From: Bradyrhizobium sp. CIAT3101
GTDB lineage: Bacteria; Pseudomonadota; Alphaproteobacteria; Rhizobiales; Xanthobacteraceae
Direction: 5' to 3'
DNA length: 64,000 nt
NCBI RefSeq assembly: GCF_029714945.1
Contig: NZ_CP121634.1
Span: 2,749,001 to 2,813,000 of the forward strand
The notes beneath the pieces were generated by a model. The model had not been told where the DNA came from. It saw only the letters and a list, made by a program, of their open reading frames with translations, and did no database searches. Numbering within the stretch: position 1 is the first letter of the stretch; each line of letters starts with the position of its first letter. Position numbers and translations under genes: made by a program. This document shows, one piece after another, positions 32,592-42,389 of the stretch.

Positions 32592-35108
32592 ATGTCGTTT
32601 TTGCGGGCCTGGCTTGTCGCGGCGGTCGTGGGTGGCGTGTCGATTGCAACTTCACTGACCTCGGTGCTGTTGCCGCAGCCGGTCGCGGCGGCGCAAGTCA
32701 ATGATACGATCGTGGTCGAAGGTAATCGCCGCGTCGAGGCCGAGACGGTTCGCTCCTACTTCAAGGTCAGCCCCAACGGGCAGTTCGACCAGGCGGCTCT
32801 CGACGACGGTCTCAAGGCATTGATCGAGACCGGTCTGTTTCAGGATGTGAAAGTCAACCGGGCGGGCGGCCATATCGTAGTGTCGGTGGTGGAAAACGCC
32901 GTGATCGGTCGCGTTGCCTTCGAGGGCAACAAGAAGATCAAGGACGAGCAGCTCACGGCGGAGGTCCAGTCCAAGCCGCGCGGGACCTTCTCGCGCGCGA
33001 TGGTGCAATCCGACACGCTGCGGATCGCCGAGATCTATCGCCGCTCGGGCCGCTACGACGTGCGCGTCACGCCTGAAATCATCGAGCAGCCGAACAATCG
33101 CGTCGATCTCGTCTTTACAGTTGAGGAGGGCGCCAAGACCGGCGTCAAATCGATCGAGTTCATCGGCAACAGCGCTTACTCGGCCGCGCGCCTGCGCGAC
33201 GTGATCAAGACCCATGAGACCAATCTGCTGAGCTTCCTCTCAAGCGGTGACATCTACGATCCCGATCGTGTCGAGGCCGACCGTGACCTGATCCGCCGAT
33301 TCTATCTCAAGAACGGCTTCGCCGACGCGCAGGTCGTGGCGGCGCTGACCGAATATGATCCGGATAAGAAGGGCTTCCTCGTCACCTTCAAGATCGAGGA
33401 AGGTCAGCAATACCGTGTCGGCGCGGTCGAGTTCCGCTCCAGCATCGCCAATTTCGACGCGAGCACGTTGCGCGGCATGTCGCGCGTCAATGTCGGCTCG
33501 CTCTACAATGTCGAGCTGGTCGAGAAGTCTACCGAGGAGATGCAGATCGAGGCCTCGCGCCGCGGCTACGCGTTTGCCGTGGTGCGACCGAGCGGCGACC
33601 GCAATTTCGAATCACACACCGTCTCGGTGGTGTTCAATGTCGACGAAGGCCCGCGCACCTATATCGAGCGCATCAGCCTGCGGGGCAATACCCGCACGCG
33701 CGACTACGTGATCCGCCGCGAGTTCGACATCTCCGAGGGGGACGCCTACAACCGCGCCCTAGTCGACCGCGCCGAGCGCCGGTTGAAGAACCTCGACTAT
33801 TTCAAGACCGTCAAGATCACCACGGAGCCCGGCTCGTCCAGCGACCGCGTGATCCTGATCGTTGACATGGAGGAGAAGTCGACCGGCGATTTCTCGGTCT
33901 CTGGCGGCTACTCCACGACCGACGGCGCGCTCGCCGAGGTCTCGGTCTCCGAGCGCAACCTGTTCGGCAAGGGCCTCTATGCCAAGGCGTCGGTGACCTA
34001 CGGCCAGTACGCCCGCGGCGTGTCGCTGTCCTTTGTCGAGCCCTATTTGCTCGACTACCGGATCGCACTCGGACTTGACACCTACTGGCGCGAGAATTTG
34101 TCGAACAGCTATACCAGCTACTCGGTGACGACGCTCGGCTTCTCGCCGCGCCTGGGCTTCGCGCTGCGCGAGGACCTGTCGCTCCAGCTCCGCTACTCGC
34201 TCTATCAGCAGACCATCACGCTCCCGACCGCCTACAACAATTGCAACAACAACGCTGCCAACACGTCGCTGGCCTTCAACCCGACGCCGGCCTACATCCA
34301 GAGCGTGCTGGGCGGAGCGGATCCCACCAACTCGACGAGCTCGGGATACTATGGCTACGGCTGCTACGCTGACGGTGAATCGAGCCTGCCGATCCGCAAG
34401 GAATTGGCGAACGGCCCGACTTTGACTTCGGCCGTGGGTTACACGCTCACCTACAACACGCTCGACAACACCAAGAACCCGAACGACGGCCTGCTCGTCG
34501 ACTTCAAGCAGGATTTTGCCGGGGTGGGCGGCGACGTCACTTATCTGAAGACCGCGCTGGATACCAAATACTACACCCCGCTGGTGTCCGAGATTATCAG
34601 TGTGATCCATCTCCAGGGCGGTGTTCTCAACAAGATCGGCAACAACGATCTGCGCATGCTGGATCACTTCCAGATGGGCCCGAACCTCGTGCGCGGCTTC
34701 GCACCGAACGGTATCGGTCCGCGTGACATCACCTATGCAAGCTTCGGCGCCACCGGCGATGCGCTCGGCGGTACGAAGTACTGGGGCGCGTCCATGGAAA
34801 TGCAGATGCCGTTCTGGTTCCTGCCCAAGGAAGTCGGCCTGAAGGGCGCGGTCTATGCCGATGCCGGCTCGCTCTGGGGTTATCAGGGGCCGACGTCATG
34901 GGCGGCGACGGGTGAAGTCAACACCAAGGCCTGTCCGACCTGCGGACTGCAATATGACGACAGCAGTGTGGTGCGCTCGTCGGTCGGCGTCGGCCTGATC
35001 TGGGCCTCGCCGTTCGGCCCGCTGCGCTTCGACTACGCGGTGCCGCTGACGAAGGGCAAATACGACATCGTCCAGCAGTTCAGGTTCGGCGGCGGTACGT
35101 CGTTCTAG
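32592..35108 (+). CDS. bamA: BamA-family outer-membrane assembly factor
   Basis: The 838-residue protein has a signal peptide (AVVGGVSIATSLTSVLLP), a series of POTRA domains (about residues 38-420, starting DTIVVEGNRRVEAETVRSY) and a C-terminal 16-strand barrel with the VRGF motif (NLVRGFAPNG). It ends in phenylalanine (FRFGGGTSF), as outer-membrane proteins do. GAGG upstream supports ATG 32592, and the longer frame from 32475 has no signal. BamA is normally near rseP, lpxD, skp and fabZ; none is here, so this may be a second copy. Its stop overlaps the convergent amidohydrolase stop in a shared CTAG. Confidence 0.9.
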   Translation: MSFLRAWLVAAVVGGVSIATSLTSVLLPQPVAAAQVNDTIVVEGNRRVEAETVRSYFKVSPNGQFDQAALDDGLKALIETGLFQDVKVNRAGGHIVVSVVENAVIGRVAFEGNKKIKDEQLTAEVQSKPRGTFSRAMVQSDTLRIAEIYRRSGRYDVRVTPEIIEQPNNRVDLVFTVEEGAKTGVKSIEFIGNSAYSAARLRDVIKTHETNLLSFLSSGDIYDPDRVEADRDLIRRFYLKNGFADAQVVAALTEYDPDKKGFLVTFKIEEGQQYRVGAVEFRSSIANFDASTLRGMSRVNVGSLYNVELVEKSTEEMQIEASRRGYAFAVVRPSGDRNFESHTVSVVFNVDEGPRTYIERISLRGNTRTRDYVIRREFDISEGDAYNRALVDRAERRLKNLDYFKTVKITTEPGSSSDRVILIVDMEEKSTGDFSVSGGYSTTDGALAEVSVSERNLFGKGLYAKASVTYGQYARGVSLSFVEPYLLDYRIALGLDTYWRENLSNSYTSYSVTTLGFSPRLGFALREDLSLQLRYSLYQQTITLPTAYNNCNNNAANTSLAFNPTPAYIQSVLGGADPTNSTSSGYYGYGCYADGESSLPIRKELANGPTLTSAVGYTLTYNTLDNTKNPNDGLLVDFKQDFAGVGGDVTYLKTALDTKYYTPLVSEIISVIHLQGGVLNKIGNNDLRMLDHFQMGPNLVRGFAPNGIGPRDITYASFGATGDALGGTKYWGASMEMQMPFWFLPKEVGLKGAVYADAGSLWGYQGPTSWAATGEVNTKACPTCGLQYDDSSVVRSSVGVGLIWASPFGPLRFDYAVPLTKGKYDIVQQFRFGGGTSF

Positions 35109-36337
35109 CCTGCCAGAATTCGCCGGCAGGCGTCGACGAAGACTTGCGCGCCGGTGACGATGTCGGCATCGGCGGTGTTTTCGGTCCAGTGATGGCTGAT
35201 GCCGCCGATCGAGGGCACGAACAGCATGCCGGCGGGCATGATCGTCGCGAGCATCTGTGCATCGTGACCGGCGCCGCTCGGCATGCGCAGCGATCGTCCG
35301 CCGGCCAGGGCCTTGCTCGCGGCGTCTATCGCGTCCTGGAAGCCTGTATCCATCATGGCGGGCGCGCCCACGCGGATCCGCTCCACGGTCGCGGTACAAG
35401 GGCCTTTGGCGTTGGCCTCGTCCGCCATGGTTCGCAACAGCTCTTCCAGCCGCGCGATCACGGCCGGATTGTCGTCGCGGATCTGGAATAGCATCTCCGC
35501 GCCGCCCGGAATGATGCTCGGCGCGCCCGGATCGAGCGTGATGCGGCCGGTGGTCCAGACCGTGCGGGGGCCGCACGCTGCCGGGAAACGCTCGTCGATC
35601 GCCACGCAAAATCTAGCCAACGCGAGGCCGGCGTCCTTGCGCACGGCCATGCGCGTGGTGCCGGCGTGGTTCTGCTCGCCGGTGAAATTGATGCGGTACT
35701 GCCAGATGCCGACGATGGAGGTCACCACGCCGATCGCGAGCTTGCCGCTCTCGAGCGTGTCGCCCTGCTCGATATGCGCCTCGAGATAGCCGACATGCCG
35801 TCCCGGTTCGGCCGTGACGCGCGGTCGTCCAGTGAGCCCCATGTCGCCGAGCGCATCTCGCATGGTGCGTCCATCGGTGCGATCGCGCGCGGCGTCGATC
35901 TCGGCCTCGGTCACCTGCCCGACATAGGAGCGCGAGCCGAGGAAGCTGCCGAAATGGCCTTCCTCGTCAACCCATGCGGCCACCTCGATCGAGCCGTTCA
36001 CGGAGGGATCGGTATTGAGCACGCGCGCGGCCTCGAGCGCATAGACGACGCCGAGCGGGCCATCGAGCCAGCCGGCGTAGTTCTGGCTTTCCAGATGTGA
36101 GCCAGCGAGCAGTTTTGGACCCGACTTCGTGCTGGTGCCGACGATGTTGCCGATGCCGTCGATCGCGCCGGTGAGGCCAGCCTCGGGCAGCTTCCGCACC
36201 AGCCAGTCCAGCGATTGCTTGTGCGGCGCCGAGAATGTTGGCTTGTGCACGCCGGTCTTGTAGGCGCCGAGGGCACGCAGCGCATTGAGATCGGCGAGGA
36301 CGCGCTCGCCATTGGCGCGGGGGTGAGTGTCAGGCAT
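35105..36337 (-). CDS. M20-family amidohydrolase (carbamoylase/allantoate-amidohydrolase type)
   Basis: The 410-residue zinc-dependent enzyme has the family pattern: GSHLESQNYAGWLDGPLGV (metal His and Asp), AAWVDEEGHFGSFLGSRSYV (catalytic Glu-Glu), LEAHIEQG, SGAGHDAQM and SIGGISHHWTEN (C-terminal metal His). The first motif has Glu where Asp is usual (SHLES). These enzymes open N-carbamoyl or N-formyl-type amides of amino acids or ureides. ATG 36337 overlaps the ATPase gene by 8 bp, and a TTG at 36346 is less likely. It is the last gene of the leftward hutF-hutC-ABC operon, so it may work on an import product of histidine or hydantoin breakdown. Confidence 0.8.
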   Translation of the reverse strand: MPDTHPRANGERVLADLNALRALGAYKTGVHKPTFSAPHKQSLDWLVRKLPEAGLTGAIDGIGNIVGTSTKSGPKLLAGSHLESQNYAGWLDGPLGVVYALEAARVLNTDPSVNGSIEVAAWVDEEGHFGSFLGSRSYVGQVTEAEIDAARDRTDGRTMRDALGDMGLTGRPRVTAEPGRHVGYLEAHIEQGDTLESGKLAIGVVTSIVGIWQYRINFTGEQNHAGTTRMAVRKDAGLALARFCVAIDERFPAACGPRTVWTTGRITLDPGAPSIIPGGAEMLFQIRDDNPAVIARLEELLRTMADEANAKGPCTATVERIRVGAPAMMDTGFQDAIDAASKALAGGRSLRMPSGAGHDAQMLATIMPAGMLFVPSIGGISHHWTENTADADIVTGAQVFVDACRRILAG

Positions 36338-37115
36338 GTTCGGCAACCTTCAGAGCCTCGGTGCGGATCTCCTCGACCAGCCGTTCCTTCAGCTGGACGA
36401 ATTCCGGCGTGGTCTTGATCTTGTAGGAGCGTGGATGCGGCAGGTCCACATTGATCTCGGCCTTGATCCGGCCGGGACGCGCGCTCATGACGATGACGCG
36501 GCTGCCGAGGAAGATCGCCTCCTCGATGTCGTGGGTCACGAACAGCACCGTCTTCTGGTCGCGCTCCCAGATGCCCAGCAGCATTTCCTGCATCAGGGCG
36601 CGGGTCTGGTTGTCCAGTGCGCCGAAAGGTTCGTCGAGCAGCAGGATCTTTGGATCATTGGCGAGCGCGCGCGCAATCGCGGTGCGCTGCTGCATGCCGC
36701 CGGAGAGCTGTTTTGGCCAGTGGTTCTCGAAGCCGGACAGGCCGACCTGGCGGATGAAGGCGTCGGCGATCTTGGTGCGCTCCGATTCTGAAACCCCGCG
36801 CTCGCGCAGGCCGAAGGCGATGTTCTCGCGCACGGTGAGCCAGGGAAACAGCGTGTAGGACTGGAACACCATGCCGCGATCGACGCCGGGGCCGGTTACC
36901 TCGCGCCCGTCAAGCGTGACACGCCCGCCGGTCGGGCGATCGAGGCCGGCGACGATGCGAAGCAGCGTGGACTTGCCGCAGCCGGAGGGCCCAAGGATCG
37001 TGACAAAGTCGTTGTTGCCGATGGTGAGGTCGGTCGGCTCCAGCGCTCTCGTGGGGGCGTTGCCGTGGCGCGCGGGGAAAGTTCGCGAGACCCGTTCGAT
37101 CTTGAGGGTCGTCAT
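36330..37115 (-). CDS. ABC transporter ATP-binding protein (nitrate/taurine type)
   Basis: The 261-residue ATPase has Walker A GPSGCGKST near residue 43, signature LSGGMQQR, Walker B ILLLDEPFGALD and the H-loop FVTHDIEEA. This set matches the SsuB/TauB/NrtD group. The ATG at 37115 overlaps the permease stop (ATGA). It energises uptake by the adjoining permease and binding protein. The place in the hut operon suggests the substrate is a histidine-related compound. Confidence 0.9.
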   Translation of the reverse strand: MTTLKIERVSRTFPARHGNAPTRALEPTDLTIGNNDFVTILGPSGCGKSTLLRIVAGLDRPTGGRVTLDGREVTGPGVDRGMVFQSYTLFPWLTVRENIAFGLRERGVSESERTKIADAFIRQVGLSGFENHWPKQLSGGMQQRTAIARALANDPKILLLDEPFGALDNQTRALMQEMLLGIWERDQKTVLFVTHDIEEAIFLGSRVIVMSARPGRIKAEINVDLPHPRSYKIKTTPEFVQLKERLVEEIRTEALKVAEHA

Positions 37116-37885
37116 GCGAGCCTCCACGGAAACAGCCAGGCGTTGAATGCCTTGAACATGAAATCCGAGAGGAGGCCGATCAGCCCGATGACGATGATAC
37201 CGAAGATGATCTGACCAGTATTGAGCAGCGCCTGGCTGTCGGTGATCATGTGCCCGATGCCGGACGACGAGCCGATCAGCTCGGCGACGATGACGTAAGT
37301 CCAGGCCCAGCCCAGCACCAGCCGCAGGATCTCCGCGATCTCGGGTGCGGAGGAGGGCAGCAGCACGCGGCGGATGATGCCGCGGTCACTGGCGCCGAGC
37401 GTATAGGCGGCTTCCACCAGATCGCGCCGCGTCGCGCCAACTGTCACGGCGACCATCAGGATGACCTGGAATACCGAGCCGATGAAGATGACCAGCAGTT
37501 TCTGCAATTCGCCGATGCCGGCCCACAGGATCAAGAGCGGAATGAAGGCCGAGGCTGGCAGATAGCGCGCAAAGGACACGAACGGTTCGAGGAAGGCCTC
37601 GATCGGCTTGTAGGCGCCCATCAACACGCCAAGCGGTACCGCGATGATCGCGGCCAGGGCAAAGCCGCCGACGACGCGCCAGATCGTCATGCCGATGTCG
37701 AACAGAAATCCCTGCTTGGCCAGAAGGTCATAACCCTCCTGCAGCATGGTCAGCGGATTGGCGAGGAAGGTTTTTGACACATGGCCGCCGAAGGTCGCCC
37801 AGGACCAGAGGGCAACGAACAGCACGAAGAACGCGAGGCCATAGGCCACGCGCTGCCTCGATGTCACGGAATCCAGGGGACGCAT
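37112..37885 (-). CDS. ABC transporter permease (nitrate/taurine type)
   Basis: The 257-residue SsuC/TauC-like permease starts MRPLDSVTSRQRVAYGLAFF and has about six helices. The coupling motif is LVEAAYTLGASDRGIIRRVL near residue 157. It lies between the binding protein and ATPase of one importer, 69 bp after the binding-protein stop, and overlaps the ATPase start. Confidence 0.9.
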   Translation of the reverse strand: MRPLDSVTSRQRVAYGLAFFVLFVALWSWATFGGHVSKTFLANPLTMLQEGYDLLAKQGFLFDIGMTIWRVVGGFALAAIIAVPLGVLMGAYKPIEAFLEPFVSFARYLPASAFIPLLILWAGIGELQKLLVIFIGSVFQVILMVAVTVGATRRDLVEAAYTLGASDRGIIRRVLLPSSAPEIAEILRLVLGWAWTYVIVAELIGSSSGIGHMITDSQALLNTGQIIFGIIVIGLIGLLSDFMFKAFNAWLFPWRLA

Positions 37886-37954
37886 CGATGGTCTATCCGA
37901 ATGGTCGATCTTGCGCTGGTCCGCCGTGGGGCAGGACCAGCGCTGTGTCGGGGC

Positions 37955-38899
37955 TTACTTGATGAAGCTTGCGTCGTAGAGGTCCTCGACCTTCGGCGCG
38001 GACTTGATGATGCCGATCTCGAGCAGGAGGTCGGCGGCATCCTTGTTGAAGGCGAGGAAGTCGCCCGCGAAGAACTTCTGGTTCGCGGCCTTGTCCTGCC
38101 AGCGCAAATATTTGGCCGAGTTGCCGAACGCTTCGCCGGTCTGCTTCACGTCGGCGCCCATGATCTCATAGGCCTTGGCCTGGTCCTTGGCGATCATGTC
38201 GAGCGACTCGAAATAGCTGTCGGCCAGTGCCTGCGCTGCCTTCGGGTTCTCGCTGAGGAATTTCGGCGTGCAGCCGAATGTGTCCATCACGATCGGGTAG
38301 TCCAGCGTGGTGGCGATGATCTTGCCCTTGTCCGGCGCAGCACGCACGGTCGACAGATACGGCTCGTAGGTCATCGCAGCGTCGTTCTGGCCGGAGACGA
38401 AGGCCTGCGCAGCCGCAGCCGGCTCGAGGTTCACGACGGTGACGTCCTTCACCGTGAGGCCGTTCTTCTTCAGCATCCAGGCCAGCGCGAAATAGGGCGA
38501 GGTGCCGGGCGCGGATGCGGCAACGGTCTTGCCCTTCAGCTCCTTGATCGAGGAGACGTCGTTGCGCACGGCCATGCCGTCGGCGCCGAAGCTCTTGTCG
38601 AGCTGGAAGATCTGCTTGGTCGCGACGCCGTTGGCGTTCCAGGAGATCCAGGTCTCGACCGTGGTCGCCGCGCACTGCACGTCGCCGGAGGCGATCGCGA
38701 GATGGCGGTCCTTCTGCGGGATCTTCTTGATGGTGACGTCGAGGCCGTTCTTCTTGAAGATGCCGGCTTCCTTCGCCAGCGTCAGCGGCGCGAAGCCCGT
38801 CCATCCGGAGATGCCGACGCCGACCTTGACGTCGTCGGCGAGCACGGGAGTGGCGGCTGCGAGAGCAATGATTGTCGCAAAAACTGTCGAACTACGCAT
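37955..38899 (-). CDS. ABC transporter solute-binding protein (nitrate/taurine type)
   Basis: The 314-residue binding protein has a signal peptide (FATIIALAAATPVLA) and the NMT1/SsuA-like fold, beginning VKVGVGISGWTGFAPLTLAK. GAGG about nine bases upstream supports ATG 38899; a longer frame from 39046 lacks a signal peptide. It precedes the permease and ATPase. Related proteins bind small sulfonates, pyrimidine precursors or nitriles; the hut context points to a histidine or imidazole compound, as inference. Confidence 0.88.
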   Translation of the reverse strand: MRSSTVFATIIALAAATPVLADDVKVGVGISGWTGFAPLTLAKEAGIFKKNGLDVTIKKIPQKDRHLAIASGDVQCAATTVETWISWNANGVATKQIFQLDKSFGADGMAVRNDVSSIKELKGKTVAASAPGTSPYFALAWMLKKNGLTVKDVTVVNLEPAAAAQAFVSGQNDAAMTYEPYLSTVRAAPDKGKIIATTLDYPIVMDTFGCTPKFLSENPKAAQALADSYFESLDMIAKDQAKAYEIMGADVKQTGEAFGNSAKYLRWQDKAANQKFFAGDFLAFNKDAADLLLEIGIIKSAPKVEDLYDASFIK

Positions 38900-39005
38900 G
38901 ATTGTCGTCCTCTTGCCGATCGATGGTTTGACGTCCTGTTGATCTCTGTCGGCCCCAATGGACCGTTGCCCGAAGCGTTGCACAATTTGTGCCGACATCG
39001 TTCTC

Positions 39006-39734
39006 TCAGCCTCCCTTGAATCGGGCGACAAGGCGGTGAGAGTCACCGGGATAGAGCAGCCGCACCGCAGTGATGGTGCGCGCGCTGCGCCAGGTATAGC
39101 GGTCGATCACGAGACAGGGTGCTCCGACGGCGATGTCGAGCGCTTCCGCCGTGCGGTCATCCGCGACAATGGCGCTGATCGTATGCTCGGCCTCTGTCCA
39201 TGGGACATGATGGAGCAGCCACGAACCCGGCGGCTCGCGCGAAAAATCCGCGGACGCAGCATTTGGCACGGACGCGAGATCGATCAGCCGGTCCTCGACC
39301 GCAAACGGCACGTTGTCGGCGCTGTGGCGGCAGCTGATCGCAACCACCTTGCCGGCTTTCTTGACACCAAGACGCTCGCGATCGGCGGCGGTCGCGGCGC
39401 GAAGCTTGCGGCTGATCAGCTCATAGCCATAGCCGCGGCCGAGCGCCGTGATCTCGGCGCGGATGTCGGCGATCTTCAGAACTGCAGACTGATGCTGCGG
39501 CCGCCGGACGAACGAGCCGGCGCGGCGCCGGCGCTCGATCAGGTCGGCCTGCGCGAGCTCCGACAGCGCCTTGTTCACCGTCATGCGCGAGCAGCCGTAG
39601 CGTGCGACCAGCTCGTGCTCGAAGGGAATGCGGTGGCCGGGTGGCCATTCGCCGGTCAGGATACGCTTTTCGATGTCGGCGCGGATGCGCTTGTAGAGCG
39701 TGGGCTTGTCGGCCGCGTCGGTGGCGAGGCTCAT
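39006..39734 (-). CDS. hutC: HutC-type GntR-family repressor of histidine utilisation
   Basis: The 242-residue regulator has a GntR winged helix (LYKRIRADIEKRILTGEWPP, and the recognition helix CSRMTVNKALSELAQADLI) and a UTRA effector domain ending SARTITAVRLLYPGDSHRLV. HutC proteins bind urocanate and release the hut promoters. The ATG at 39734 overlaps the hutF stop by four bases. The 20-bp palindrome at 41124-41143 between hutF and hutI is its probable operator. Confidence 0.9.
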   Translation of the reverse strand: MSLATDAADKPTLYKRIRADIEKRILTGEWPPGHRIPFEHELVARYGCSRMTVNKALSELAQADLIERRRRAGSFVRRPQHQSAVLKIADIRAEITALGRGYGYELISRKLRAATAADRERLGVKKAGKVVAISCRHSADNVPFAVEDRLIDLASVPNAASADFSREPPGSWLLHHVPWTEAEHTISAIVADDRTAEALDIAVGAPCLVIDRYTWRSARTITAVRLLYPGDSHRLVARFKGG

Positions 39735-41089
39735 GCAACGAGCCTCCGCACCGCTGCGTTGAAGCGTCCGCGCGCAGCCTGACGCAATTGATGCCGGCCA
39801 CTCTCGACAAGCTTGTTGCCGCCGGCCCAGACGCAATCGATCGCGCCGTTGCCTGCCGCAAAGATCCAGCCGTCGATCGCGGCGTCGCGCGCGCGTCCTG
39901 CCAGCGACGGATGTGCAGCGTCCAGCGTGACGATGTCGGCACGCGCACCCGGTGTGAGGCCTGCAATCGGCTGTGCCAGAGCCCGGGCGCCTCCCGCAAG
40001 AGCGACGTCGAACAGCGTGCGACCGGTCGAACGGCCGGCGCCGGCTGAGAGCACGTTGCGCGCGCGGTGCTTCAGCCGCTGGCCGTATTCAAGCTGACGC
40101 AGCTCGTCGGCCGCGCCGACCAGCACGTTGGAATCGGTGCCGACACCGAACAGCCCGCCGGCGTCGAGAAATTCCCGCCCCGGAAAGATGCCGTCGCCAA
40201 GGCTCGCCTCGGTGACAGGGCAGAGACCCGCCACCGCGCCGGTCTTCGCGAATGCACCGACTTCTTCATCCGTCATGTGGGTCGCGTGAATGAGGCACCA
40301 GCGTCGATCGGCCGGCGCATGCTCCAGCAGCCATTGCACCGGGCGTCGTCCCGACCAGGCCAGGCAATCCTCGACCTCCTTCACCTGCTCGGCGGCATGA
40401 ATGTGCACAGGTCCGCCCTCGGCGAGCGGAATGATCGCCGCGAGCTCGTCCGGCGCCACTGCGCGCAGACTGTGCGGTGCGATGCCGATATTGGCGCCCG
40501 GCAAGTTTGCGATCGCCTTGCGCGAGGCGGCCATCAGCTTGGCGAATTGATCGACAGAGTTGATGAAGCGGCGCTGGCCGTCGTGCGGCGCGGCGCTGCC
40601 GAAGGAGCCATGCGCATAAAAACTTGGCAGCAGCGTCAGCCCGATGCCGGAGGCTTCGGCAGCCTGCGCAATGCGTGCGGCCATCTCGGCGGGATCGGCG
40701 TAGTGCGAGCCGTCGCGATCGTGATGCAGATAATGGAATTCGCCGACGCGGGTAAATCCCTGCTCCAGCATCTCGACATAAAGCAGGGTCGCGACAGCGG
40801 CGACATCGTCCGGCGTCATTGCCAGCGCAAAGCGGTACATCGTTTCGCGCCAGGTCCAGAACGTATCGGTGCTGTCGCCGCGCAGTTCGGCAAGCCCTGC
40901 CATGCCGCGCTGGAAGGCGTGGCTGTGCAGGCTCGCCAATCCCGGAATCGCGATGGCGTGGCGCTCGTCGGCGGCGGCAGGCGCAACGCCCGGCGTCACC
41001 TCCGCGATCGCGCCGGCGGTGATCACCACCTGCACGTCATTGGCCCAGCCCGAGGGCAGGAGCGCGGAGGCGAAATGCAGTCGGGTCAT
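39731..41089 (-). CDS. hutF: Formimidoylglutamate deiminase
   Basis: The 452-residue amidohydrolase has the metal motif GLASLHSHAFQRGMAGL near residue 56, IHAAEQVKEVEDC, LIHATHMTDEE and the late Asp in LFGVGTDSN. HutF converts N-formimino-L-glutamate to N-formyl-L-glutamate and ammonia, the five-step form of histidine degradation. It is divergent from hutI across the palindromic operator and leads the leftward operon hutF-hutC-importer-amidohydrolase. The next enzyme, N-formylglutamate deformylase (HutG), is not in the window. Confidence 0.92.
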   Translation of the reverse strand: MTRLHFASALLPSGWANDVQVVITAGAIAEVTPGVAPAAADERHAIAIPGLASLHSHAFQRGMAGLAELRGDSTDTFWTWRETMYRFALAMTPDDVAAVATLLYVEMLEQGFTRVGEFHYLHHDRDGSHYADPAEMAARIAQAAEASGIGLTLLPSFYAHGSFGSAAPHDGQRRFINSVDQFAKLMAASRKAIANLPGANIGIAPHSLRAVAPDELAAIIPLAEGGPVHIHAAEQVKEVEDCLAWSGRRPVQWLLEHAPADRRWCLIHATHMTDEEVGAFAKTGAVAGLCPVTEASLGDGIFPGREFLDAGGLFGVGTDSNVLVGAADELRQLEYGQRLKHRARNVLSAGAGRSTGRTLFDVALAGGARALAQPIAGLTPGARADIVTLDAAHPSLAGRARDAAIDGWIFAAGNGAIDCVWAGGNKLVESGRHQLRQAARGRFNAAVRRLVA

Positions 41090-41123
41090 GTTTGCACACC
41101 GGCTGGACAGAACCGCCTTACGA

Positions 41124-41143
41124 TTATATGTCTAGACATATAA
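41124..41143. promoter_or_regulatory. HutC operator, perfect 20-bp palindrome
   Basis: TTATATGTCTAGACATATAA reads identically on both strands and lies in the 85-bp gap between hutF and hutI, so one site can control both directions. AT-rich palindromes with TATGTNTANACATA character are known for HutC/GntR-family regulators. Confidence 0.8.
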
Positions 41144-41174
41144 GTCAAGCATCCCACGGCCAAGGGACACACGC

Positions 41175-42389
41175 ATGGCAGAGCGCTTCGACCGGATCTG
41201 GCACAACGCCCGGCTTGCCACGATGCGGGCCGATCGTCCCGACCTCGGCGAGATCGAGCGTGGCGTCATCGCCATACGCGACGGCCACATCGCCTATGCC
41301 GGCGCAGCCGCAGACTTCCCGGCGGATGCGGATGCGATCCAGCGGGTCGATTGCGAGGGCCGCTGGATCACGCCCGGCCTCGTCGACTGCCACACTCATC
41401 TCGTCTATGGCGGCAACCGCGCGCATGAATTCGAGCTGCGCCTGAAGGGCGCGAGCTACGAGGAGATTGCGCGCGCCGGCGGCGGCATCGTTTCGACCGT
41501 GGCTGCGACGCGCAGGGCAAGCGAAGCGGAACTCGTCGCAAGCGCATTGCCCCGGCTCGATGCGCTGATCGGCGAGGGCGCCACCACGGTCGAGATCAAG
41601 TCCGGCTATGGCCTGGACACCGAGACCGAGATGCGCCAGCTCACGGCCGCGCGGAGCCTCGGTCGCCAGCGGAAGATCGCAATCCGCACCTCGTTCCTCG
41701 GCGCGCACGCGCTGCCGCTGGAAGCCGAAGGCGATAAGGATCGCTATATAGATCTCGTCTGCAACGAGATGCTGCCGGCTGTCGCAAAGGCGGGCCTTGC
41801 TGATGCCGTTGATGCCTTCATGGAGGGCATCGCGTTCTCGGCGGAGCAAGCTGCGCTGGTGTTCGAGGCGGCGAGGGCGCTTGGTCTGCCGGTCAAGCTC
41901 CATGCCGATCAGCTCTCGAATCTCGGCGGCGCTGCGCTCGCCGCGAAATTCTCGGCGCTGTCTGCCGATCACCTGGAGCACACCGACGAAGCCGGCGCGA
42001 GTGCGATGGCGAAGGCCGGAACGGTGGCCGTGCTGCTGCCCGGCGCCTTCTATTTCATCCGTGAGACGCAGAAGCCGCCGGTCGAGGCGTTCCGCAAGCA
42101 CGGCGTTCCCATGGCGCTGGCGACCGACTGCAATCCCGGCAGCTCGCCGCTGACCTCCTTGCTGCTCGCCATGAACATGGGCGCGACGCTGTTCCGGATG
42201 AATGTGGCCGAGTGCCTCGCCGGCGTCACCCGCGAAGGCGCGCGGGCGCTCGGTGTGCTGGAGGAGACCGGCACGCTGGAAGCCGGAAAATGGTGCGACC
42301 TCGCGATCTGGGACATCGAGCGTCCCGCCGAGCTCGTCTACCGCATCGGCTTCAATCCGCTGCACCGCCGTGTCTGGAGGGGCCAGTGA
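41175..42389 (+). CDS. hutI: Imidazolonepropionase
   Basis: The 404-residue zinc/iron amidohydrolase has the metal motif [19 protein letters not shown] near residue 74, the [10 protein letters not shown] segment, a KLHADQLSN His and the late DCNPGSSP Asp. It opens the ring of imidazolone-5-propionate to give N-formimino-L-glutamate. It starts the rightward hutI-hutH-hutU operon; its stop overlaps the hutH start (GTGA). Confidence 0.94.
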   Translation: MAERFDRIWHNARLATMRADRPDLGEIERGVIAIRDGHIAYAGAAADFPADADAIQRVDCEGRWITPGLVDCHTHLVYGGNRAHEFELRLKGASYEEIARAGGGIVSTVAATRRASEAELVASALPRLDALIGEGATTVEIKSGYGLDTETEMRQLTAARSLGRQRKIAIRTSFLGAHALPLEAEGDKDRYIDLVCNEMLPAVAKAGLADAVDAFMEGIAFSAEQAALVFEAARALGLPVKLHADQLSNLGGAALAAKFSALSADHLEHTDEAGASAMAKAGTVAVLLPGAFYFIRETQKPPVEAFRKHGVPMALATDCNPGSSPLTSLLLAMNMGATLFRMNVAECLAGVTREGARALGVLEETGTLEAGKWCDLAIWDIERPAELVYRIGFNPLHRRVWRGQ

